Source: Lunularia cruciata
Lineage: Eukaryota; Streptophyta; Marchantiopsida; Lunulariales; Lunulariaceae
Reading direction: 5' to 3'
Length of the DNA stretch: 64,000 nucleotides
NCBI GenBank assembly: GCA_948567375.1
Contig: OX419760.1
Coordinates: 13,454,001-13,518,000 of the forward strand
The notes under the pieces are model-generated. The model saw only the letters and a list, made by a program, of their open reading frames with translations, did no database searches and was not told the DNA's origin. Both the position numbers and the translations under genes were made by a program. Within the stretch, counting starts at the first letter, position 1; every line of letters starts with the position of its first letter. Of this stretch, positions 58,341-64,000 are shown in pieces.

Positions 58341-58724
58341 TCATAATGTAGTGTTTACTATGGCTCAAGAAAGTGTATACGGTGAGAGAGTTCATATGTA
58401 GTCTACATATATCAAAGCATACTTATACTTGATTTAAGATGATCAAAGAGCAAGGAAGAATGATCATAATATGGTGAATGATCATAATATAGTGTTTACT
58501 ATGGCACAAGAAAGTGTATCTTAGGTGCGGTAGTGCAGATTTCTCATACAGACTCTATTGGGGCTTAGCACCATGTTACCTTTTTTGTCTCTCCCTTGTA
58601 CTGCTTGATGGGGTCTTCCCATCCTTCATTTTTCCTGCGCGGTCGCCTTTTATGTATATGGTGAAAGAGTTCATATGTAGTCTACATATATCAAAGCATA
58701 CTTATACTTGATCTTAGATGATCA
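58341..58724. repeat. Direct duplication, one copy interrupted by an R2-like fragment
   Basis: Block A (58341-58445) and block B (58482-58724) share AGTGTTTACTATGGC-CAAG, AAAGTGTATA, GAGTTCATATGTAG and CTACATATATCAAAGC in order. Block B is longer only because 134 bp of R2-like 3' sequence (58519-58652) interrupts it after AAAGTGTA. Block A therefore serves as the empty site. Confidence 0.85.
58519..58652 (+). mobile_element. R2-like 3'-end fragment, 134 bp
   Basis: Reverse complement of the 3' tail of copy 2 (about 35380-35512): it runs from TCTTAGGTGCGG through the GGGGCTtAG hairpin and GATGGGGTCTTCCC to GCGGTCGCCTTTTA. A 4-bp TGTA flanks it (58515-58518 and 58653-58656). It is a severely 5'-truncated insertion. 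Confidence 0.85.
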
Positions 58725-58766
58725 ATGACAACAGGAAGAATGAATACTTGATTTCGAGATGATCTG

Positions 58767-58871
58767 TGTCGTGCGTATATACATCGCTACACAACATATA
58801 TCGCTGTCAACATCATACACTATAAAAGCACAACTCACACATAAGTCATACATAGACTCTAAAGTGCCACA
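58767..58871. repeat. TG...CA direct repeat, copy 1 (105 bp)
   Basis: Starts TGTCGTGCGTATATAC and ends AAGTGCCACA. It is nearly identical to 59324-59428; one difference was seen. Both start TG and end CA, as LTRs do. A TATAAAAG lies inside, reading on the plus strand. This may be a second copy of the terminal repeat of the minus-strand element, or part of a longer LTR that contains an internal duplication. Confidence 0.75.
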
Positions 58872-59323
58872 ATAATCAGATTGCTTAACATTCTCAACTC
58901 AACTCAACTCAGATCAGTACTTGATCTGTCACTCTATAAACTGCCAACAACTGGGCACTGATTACAGTCAAGCCACACCCACTCAAGCATAGAGAATCCA
59001 GGTGACGCTCGCCGGCCTCTGTCCACCATAGCCAGGAACTCAAAGGCTCAACATCAGAGAAGTGAGCTCTCTGGAGCTCACTTCGAAACTATACCCCCTG
59101 GACTCGAGCTAGCCCTGAAACCCTAACGGTCCCACTGACGGCACACTCGACGGTGCAAACGGTGCAAAGTGACGGTGGGCCCCACCGTGAAGTCAGTACC
59201 CCGAACACGAAATCTAACCGTCGGAAAGTAGTCCCTGAGAAACAGCTAGAATAACTCTAACTACCATCACTGGAACTCCAGTGTCCGAGCATCTAGATGC
59301 GGAACTACAAATGGCGTGACAGC
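58872..59323. other. Spacer between the two TG...CA repeats
   Basis: 452 bp with no coding frame recognised. It includes the near-palindrome GTGAGCTCTCTGGAGCTCAC at about 59060-59080. It is either LTR-internal sequence or a remnant of an internal domain left between two short LTRs. Confidence 0.45.
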
Positions 59324-59428
59324 TGTCGTGCGTATATACATCGCTACACAACATACATCGCTGTCAACATCATACACTATAAAAGCACAACTCACACATA
59401 AGTCATACATAGACTCTAAAGTGCCACA
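59324..59428 (-). repeat. Probable 3' LTR (or its 5' end) of the methyltransferase-bearing element
   Basis: On the minus strand it begins TGTGGCACTTTAGAG immediately after a G-rich polypurine tract, as expected for the start of a 3' LTR. It is 105 bp if the LTR ends at the CGCACGACA in the second repeat unit, or longer (to 58767) if both repeats belong to one LTR. The matching 5' LTR would lie beyond the right edge. Confidence 0.6.
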
Positions 59429-59441
59429 ATCGCCCCCCTAG
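59429..59441 (-). other. Polypurine tract of the minus-strand element
   Basis: Read on the minus strand: CTAGGGGGGCGAT, directly before the TGTGG start of the presumed LTR and about 160 bp after the Pol stop codon. Confidence 0.75.
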
Positions 59442-59597
59442 CTGGCGGTTAGGTCCCTCTAACTCCAGATAGCCATCTACTCTAAGTATATGGTATACCC
59501 TCTAATGGGCAAAGATCAGGAGGCCGGGTGTTATGGAGCCCCATCGTTAGTCGCCTGTCTGCAATCTATACCATATAAAGAATGAACTAGCTATAGA

Positions 59598-62500
59598 TCA
59601 AGTACATCTAGGACATAACCACTGTCCCTGAGGAACCACCGTGAGGGGAGGAGTCATACATGCCATATGCCATCCTCTCGAACAGCTATCACACACTAAC
59701 ATAGTAGCAGCTCCACCAGAAGAGCCACATAACATACACCTCAAGCCTGCACGTACAAGTGCCAAGCTTGGGTCCATAGTACCATCAATGTTTGGAAGGT
59801 GGCATGGCGCACAATTGCGCACATGATCCTTCCAAACAACACCATCACGTCCTTCTAACACAAGGACTCCAGATGGCAAAACCTCGCGCACTCTCAAGAT
59901 AGTGCGGCCTGTAGAAACATCAAGTGTCGTCGGTGCTGTCTGCTGTAGATATACATAGTCGCCTGGATGAAATCGACGGATCGAGGGTCTATAACCTCCT
60001 CCTCGAATGGTAGCATAGCGTAAAGTATCTCTATGCTGAGCAATCGCCAAGTTCTCGAAGGCCATCGGCATCACTCTCTGAAAGATCTCTGCCCGCTGAG
60101 AACATGCGCTCATCCATACATCAGGGTCATCCAAGTCCAAAACTACAGTAGCATCTCGACGAATGGCTGCAGGTAAATCTGGATCTCGTCCATAGAGTAG
60201 AAAGTATGGAGAGAAGGATGCTAAGGAGGCTTGCCGGCTGAACCAATAGCCCATGGCCAACCAAGGTAATTGGAGATCCCAATCTCCCAAGTGGCCTCTC
60301 TGCAAACCATACTTTCGCAATCCTCTCTTCACCGTCTGAACCACTCTCTCTGCTAAGCCATCTGCCTCAGGGTGATCTCGGGATGTAGTACGATGATCAA
60401 TCAAAGCCTTGTCACACAAGACCTGAAACTCTCCCAAGAACTCTGTACCCTGATCAGTCAAAACCTCAGCTGGTGCACCAAAATGACTAAGAACTCGATC
60501 CAGGAACGAGTAAGCTGTCCCTTCACTAGACTTGTTAGGAAGTGCCACCAACTCAATCCACTTGGAGAAGTGCTCCACCATCACCAAAACATACCGATGA
60601 TGTCTCACAATCAGCGGTAAAGGTCCGGCGAAGTCCAAACTCCAACGGTAACCCAATCCCATGATAGGTAATGGGTGTAACTGTGCCGTAGGAGCATTGA
60701 ATGATGCTCTAACTCGGTCACAAACCACACATCTGGCAACAAACTGCTGTACCTCGGTCTGCATACCGCGCCACCAATAATGACTCTGGAGTAAGCTATA
60801 TGTACGCTTTACTCCAAAATGTCCTAGCTCCTCATGAGCATGACGGACCAACTGTGGTCTCTGTGATGGAAGTGGTACTACTCGCACTCTACCATCCTCC
60901 CATACACGCAAAAGGTGTCTACCCTCCAATCTGAACCGTCTGGCCCGCTGAAGAACACGGTCTCTCTCCTTGGCCCCAACTGTGCCACCCACAACACCAG
61001 TGCGAAGATAGTCCATCACTAAGACATCATCATGAATGTCTCGCTGAACTGTACCAATATCTTCACTCTCTGGATCTGTCACCTCAATAACTCCTCCTGT
61101 ATGCGCTGAGAGAGATACCACCAAAGTCTCTGCAAATATACACAGAAAGGCCGATGCATGCCAACCTGGCACCATCTCCTCATCTGTCTCACCATGCCAA
61201 CGTGCTCCGGTCTGATCCTGTTGGCTGGGACATGGGTTTCTACTCAACCCATCTGCATCACGGTTCACCACTCCAGGTCTGTGAACAACCGTGAAATCAT
61301 ACTCCTGTAAAATCAGAGCCCATCGTGCAAGCTTCCCTGAAAGCTTGTCGGACTCCATCAACCACTTCAGCGGCTGATGATCAGTGATGAGAGTGAAGGG
61401 GTTACCAAATAGGTAACATCGGAAATGTGCTACTGCCCAAACTGCTGCCAAGCACTCTCCCTCATATGAACTATACTTTGCCTCCGCTGAATTGTTGGAG
61501 CGACTAGCATAGGCCACCACAAACTCCTTCTCCTCATCATCATGCTGGGTGAGCACCGCTCCAAGCCCCAACATACTCCAATCAGTGTGAACCTGAAATG
61601 GTCGTCCCCTGATCGGTCTCCTCAAAATAGGAGCAGATGTCAACCTCTCCTTGAGCTCTACAAAAGCTCTCTCCTGCTCATCTCCCCAACACCACTCCTG
61701 TGTAAGCTTGGTCAGCTTCGTCAAGGCCTTGGCAATGGCACTAAATCCTCTAACATAGCGGTGATAGAAGTTTGCCAACCCAAGGAATGCTCGCACTCTG
61801 CTCACATCCGTAGGCCGAGGAATACGTGCAATAGCCTCCACCTTGGTCTGCTGAACACCGAGTCCTCCGGGGTAGATAGTGTGACCCAAATACTCAACCT
61901 GCTCATGGAAGAACCTACACTTCCCAGGATGTAATTTGAGTCCATGAGATCTCAACCTCTCAAACACCTCCAACAACTGTCTCTCATGCTCCTCCACAGT
62001 AGTGCTATACACCAAAATGTCATCAATATAGCACCGAGCAAAATCCAGTCCAGCTAGGATCCTATCCATGACCCTCTGGAACTCAGCAGGAGCATTCTTC
62101 AACCCAAATGGTAAGAATCTCCACTGATATAACACATCCTTGCCGTGAGGATCAATAGCCCAAAATGCTGTCTTGGACTTATCTTCCTCCCTGATCGGCA
62201 ACTGATGATATCCCGCTCGAAGATCCAAAGTACTGAAGACCTTTGCATGCCCAATCGCATCAAAAATCTCCTCCGGTGTAGGCATGGCATACCGATCAGC
62301 CCTGGTCTGTCGGTTGATAGGACGGTAATCTCCACACATCCGCCTATCTATATAGTTGCCATGCATATCCTTCTTGGCTGGCATCACTGTCGCTGATGCA
62401 TACTCTCCATGTGAAATCTCCACCAAACCAGCCTCAAAAAGGTCACTACTCCGGCTCTGAATCAATGTCCTCTCCATCTCACTATATCGATAAGGACGTC

Positions 62501-62711
62501 GGAAAACAGGTGTGTCGCTAGTCAGCTCAATCCGTATACCAGGTCCCTTCAGAGCACCCAAATCCTTCATACTGAAGGTAAAACAACTCATGTGACTCCT
62601 CAAGAACCTCCAAACCCTCCGTCTTTCCTCTCCAGTAAGCTTGGGTCCAAGATCTGGCTCCCAAGTATCCTCTGTAACTGTAGTAGGAGTGGAAGATGTA
62701 CTGACTGGCTG
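59598..62711 (-). CDS. Pol polyprotein: RT, RNase H, integrase and C-terminal PHD finger
   Basis: 1037 codons open without interruption. No ATG occurs until 62591, 40 codons in, and the frame is continuous with the upstream methyltransferase frame apart from one UAG, which suggests expression by read-through. RT: STLDLRAGYHQL (motif A), FGLKNAPAEFQ (B), CYIDDILVYS (catalytic box). RNase H: VHTDWS, the glutamate in YEGECLAAVW, TDHQPLKWL and RDADGLSR. Integrase: zinc-binding HAHEELGHFG with CVVCDR, then catalytic D in WSLDFAGP, D in LTDQGTEF and E in LAERVVQ. After a GPY/F-like region the protein ends in a C4HC3 PHD finger. No key residue is missing. Confidence 0.95.
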   Translation of the reverse strand, partial: QPVSTSSTPTTVTEDTWEPDLGPKLTGEERRRVWRFLRSHMSCFTFSMKDLGALKGPGIRIELTSDTPVFRRPYRYSEMERTLIQSRSSDLFEAGLVEISHGEYASATVMPAKKDMHGNYIDRRMCGDYRPINRQTRADRYAMPTPEEIFDAIGHAKVFSTLDLRAGYHQLPIREEDKSKTAFWAIDPHGKDVLYQWRFLPFGLKNAPAEFQRVMDRILAGLDFARCYIDDILVYSTTVEEHERQLLEVFERLRSHGLKLHPGKCRFFHEQVEYLGHTIYPGGLGVQQTKVEAIARIPRPTDVSRVRAFLGLANFYHRYVRGFSAIAKALTKLTKLTQEWCWGDEQERAFVELKERLTSAPILRRPIRGRPFQVHTDWSMLGLGAVLTQHDDEEKEFVVAYASRSNNSAEAKYSSYEGECLAAVWAVAHFRCYLFGNPFTLITDHQPLKWLMESDKLSGKLARWALILQEYDFTVVHRPGVVNRDADGLSRNPCPSQQDQTGARWHGETDEEMVPGWHASAFLCIFAETLVVSLSAHTGGVIEVTDPESEDIGTVQRDIHDDVLVMDYLRTGVVGGTVGAKERDRVLQRARRFRLEGRHLLRVWEDGRVRVVPLPSQRPQLVRHAHEELGHFGVKRTYSLLQSHYWWRGMQTEVQQFVARCVVCDRVRASFNAPTAQLHPLPIMGLGYRWSLDFAGPLPLIVRHHRYVLVMVEHFSKWIELVALPNKSSEGTAYSFLDRVLSHFGAPAEVLTDQGTEFLGEFQVLCDKALIDHRTTSRDHPEADGLAERVVQTVKRGLRKYGLQRGHLGDWDLQLPWLAMGYWFSRQASLASFSPYFLLYGRDPDLPAAIRRDATVVLDLDDPDVWMSACSQRAEIFQRVMPMAFENLAIAQHRDTLRYATIRGGGYRPSIRRFHPGDYVYLQQTAPTTLDVSTGRTILRVREVLPSGVLVLEGRDGVVWKDHVRNCAPCHLPNIDGTMDPSLALVRAGLRCMLCGSSGGAATMLVCDSCSRGWHMACMTPPLTVVPQGQWLCPRCT
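59601..59747 (-). other. PHD finger at the integrase C-terminus
   Basis: The last 49 or so codons of Pol read CMLCG..., then CDSCSRGWHMAC and finally WLCPRC: C-x2-C, C-x2-C, H-x2-C, C-x2-C with the aromatic residue two before the last cysteine pair (W-x-C-P-x-C). This is the classic PHD pattern. PHD fingers read the H3 tail, often H3K4 methylation state. In chromoviruses a chromodomain normally occupies this position. Confidence 0.9.
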
Positions 62712-62714
62712 CTA
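62706..62714 (-). promoter_or_regulatory. UAG stop with CARYYA read-through context
   Basis: Read on the minus strand, the only stop between the upstream frame and Pol is TAG followed by CAGCCA. CARYYA directly after UAG is the known type I stop-codon read-through signal of plant RNA viruses. Both sides are in the same frame (GTA TAG CAG CCA). Confidence 0.7.
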
Positions 62715-63317
62715 TACTGGGCCCTTGGGAGCAATGGTGTCATGCTCCCGACCACTAGAGGTCCCAACCTCTGTGTGAAAAACTCCCTCCACTCTGGCTG
62801 CAAGCTCCATACGTCCTCTGGCTGCATCCCATGTGGACCAAGGGTGTAATCCAAGTAGCCCACGCTCACCTGGATGGACTCCAAGTAGACCACTCTCCCT
62901 AGTAGCTACTGGATGTGTCCCAAGAATACCATGTCCACTCGGTCCATCGCCCCCAGCATGTGCCTGAATCGTCTCGATAGGCACAGGGCTCACAAGTGTC
63001 CGAGTGGTGATGCCTATCAAGCGCATCCTACGCTGCTCTGCCAAACCAAGGCTCACAATCCAGGTCAAACAGTTCAGGTCCATAGCCTGACCTAACACCT
63101 GACGCCTGGATGCCTCTGACACTGCTGGAACAGCGGTAATACCGGTGCAAAAACCCATCGCCCGCTCTCTCTCATCAGCATTGGGCTCCACCAACTGCTG
63201 TAACTGTGAGTCCCAAACAAGTCGAGGTCCTCCCTCTCGAAAAGCATGAGAGCCTGGGAAACTCATGAGTGTGGGAAATGCAGCTCTAGGCTGTCCAACT
63301 AGGTTCACCACTGCCAT
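62712..63317 (-). CDS. C-terminal part of the cytosine methyltransferase plus linker
   Basis: 201 codons from an ATG in a strong context (ACCATGG) to the UAG before Pol. Residues 40-90 carry the last methyltransferase motifs: ADERERAMGFCTGIT (motif IX region, with E-R-x-x-MGF) and SRRQVLGQAMDLNCL (motif X), as at the C-terminus of DNMT3-like enzymes. After about residue 110 comes a Gly/His-rich linker with repeated GLLGxHP or GILGTHP units, then a charged tail. The frame overlaps the preceding one by 13 bp in a different phase. The two frames together hold one methyltransferase, so expression needs a frameshift or reinitiation unless this copy is mutated. It could also be a fold assembled from two chains. 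Confidence 0.8.
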   Translation of the reverse strand: MAVVNLVGQPRAAFPTLMSFPGSHAFREGGPRLVWDSQLQQLVEPNADERERAMGFCTGITAVPAVSEASRRQVLGQAMDLNCLTWIVSLGLAEQRRMRLIGITTRTLVSPVPIETIQAHAGGDGPSGHGILGTHPVATRESGLLGVHPGERGLLGLHPWSTWDAARGRMELAARVEGVFHTEVGTSSGREHDTIAPKGPV

Positions 63318-64000
63318 GGTGACCTATCAGCCACTACCACTGTCTGAGACTGACGCCCAACATCCAAGATATCATCAACAAGAATGTGGTCCAGTCGCTG
63401 AATCCCATCATAAGCACGTTGTAGAACCTCTCTGGGTAAGAGGTTTGTCCACCAAAGACGAAGACGATGAGCCCGTGATCCCACTCTGGCTGCATCTAAC
63501 AATACAGCAGGTCCCATCCATGAATGGACCTGATGTGTACTCGCCACCACTCTAGTGCGAGAATCACCCATCAATGGAACGTTCTCCAAAAGGTAAGCTG
63601 GAGAAACAGACTGATGAACCTGGAGATGTCGTAGTATCCGTAACATCTCCCAAAACACACCAGAACGAGGATCCTGAAGACCCAAACCGCGGCCCGCACG
63701 TGTATGTCCCTGACATGGCCATCCAGAAATCACCAAGTGAACAGGCCCATGTCTCTCTAGGTCATGCGCCCCCAGTAAGGAAATGTCTCCTGGTAAGGCC
63801 TTTTGGTAACCTCTGACTGCTGACATCGGTAATAACTCCGGATACCGATAGGCCAAGTGTGCCACATGATGTAGAGAGACTCGCCTAGCAGTCTCATCTC
63901 TCTCTACATACAAGTACCTCTGTACTCGGATACCCGCCTGTAATACCGCAGCTAGTCCGGTGCTGATCCCACCAAACAACTCCAATAGGCATATCCCCTC
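63305..64000 (-). CDS. C5 cytosine DNA methyltransferase, catalytic part (cut by window edge)
   Basis: Open from the right edge to a stop at 63305; 231 codons, start not in view. Motif I: LLELFGGISTGLAAVL (S-adenosylmethionine binding, F-x-G-x-x-T/S-G). Motif II-like acidic turn: YVERDETAR. Motif IV: VISGWPCQGHTRAG, with the catalytic cysteine in PCQG. Motif VI: YLLENVPL with the ENV triad. Motif VIII: AHRLRLWWTNLLP, close to the RxRxxWGNLP form of DNMT3 enzymes. The order I-IV-VI-VIII-IX-X is canonical, so this is not a rearranged DRM-type enzyme. It would transfer a methyl group to C5 of cytosine in DNA. Its place directly upstream of Pol on the same strand and its fusion in frame through the linker show that the retroelement owns it. 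Confidence 0.93.
   Translation of the reverse strand, partial: EGICLLELFGGISTGLAAVLQAGIRVQRYLYVERDETARRVSLHHVAHLAYRYPELLPMSAVRGYQKALPGDISLLGAHDLERHGPVHLVISGWPCQGHTRAGRGLGLQDPRSGVFWEMLRILRHLQVHQSVSPAYLLENVPLMGDSRTRVVASTHQVHSWMGPAVLLDAARVGSRAHRLRLWWTNLLPREVLQRAYDGIQRLDHILVDDILDVGRQSQTVVVADRSPWQW

Larger units (their letters stand above)
59429..64000 (-). mobile_element. Ty3/gypsy retrotransposon carrying a DNA methyltransferase (internal part, cut by window edge)
   Basis: The minus-strand coding order is: cytosine methyltransferase (64000 to about 62950), low-complexity linker, UAG with a read-through context, RT, RNase H, integrase, PHD finger, polypurine tract. RT before integrase marks it as Ty3/gypsy. 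Pol is intact over 1037 codons, so the copy is young or still active. Gag, protease, the 5' LTR and the start of the methyltransferase frame are not in the window. The methyltransferase and Pol are in line with no gap, so the methyltransferase is part of the element and not a neighbour. Confidence 0.88.

Noticed and set aside
59641..63816. Short plus-strand frames opposite the methyltransferase and Pol frames
   Set aside because: Antisense to long, clearly coding minus-strand frames.
1..64000. tRNA, rRNA, CRISPR arrays, prophage or bacterial operons
   Set aside because: None seen on either strand; gene structure is eukaryotic throughout.

Overview
This window looks like nuclear DNA of a land plant, most plausibly a bryophyte or another early-diverging streptophyte. 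The grounds are a chloroplast SecE (SECE1), a plant-type exocyst SEC10 and an acid alpha-mannosidase, all with short introns, set among AT-rich intergenic DNA and plant-type LTR retrotransposons. The species is an inference. No bacterial-style operons, CRISPR arrays or RNA genes were seen.

Layout. 1-6080: mostly AT-rich DNA without a recognisable gene, with a few short repeats. 6083-14912: a minus-strand R2-like non-LTR retrotransposon (copy 1) split by a complete but decayed Ty3/gypsy chromovirus (7140-12750; LTRs, primer sites, GGATC target duplication). Its LTRs carry matches to the heat-shock element. 16547-18648: FES1, an Hsp70 exchange factor. 21298-32019: SEC10, 24 exons, with one 3.2 kb intron full of degenerate repeats. 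33418-34134: SECE1. 35373-37886: a second R2-like copy, 5'-truncated, with a 12-bp target duplication. 39695-48489: alpha-mannosidase, 29 exons. 49735-51889 (minus): an unrecognised coiled-coil protein. 54508-57509 (minus): a phytanoyl-CoA dioxygenase-like enzyme with an organellar-looking leader. 58341-58724: a duplicated segment, one copy of which holds a short R2-like 3' fragment.

58767-64000 is the most unusual part. A minus-strand Ty3/gypsy element runs off the right edge. From 5' to 3' it encodes a C5 cytosine DNA methyltransferase (conserved motifs in DNMT3-like order, with one frame change), a linker, an in-frame UAG followed by the CARYYA read-through hexamer, then an intact 1037-codon Pol (RT, RNase H, integrase) ending in a PHD finger. 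A polypurine tract and a TG...CA repeat follow at 59441-59324. A retrotransposon that carries its own DNA methyltransferase and a histone-reading finger may influence its own chromatin state; this is the strongest candidate for a novel system here.

The cellular genes are ordinary housekeeping genes (chaperone cycle, exocytosis, plastid protein import into thylakoids, vacuolar glycan turnover) and do not form a functional cluster. Exon boundaries were read by eye from splice consensus, reading phase and remembered homologues; total coding lengths are in frame in every case.
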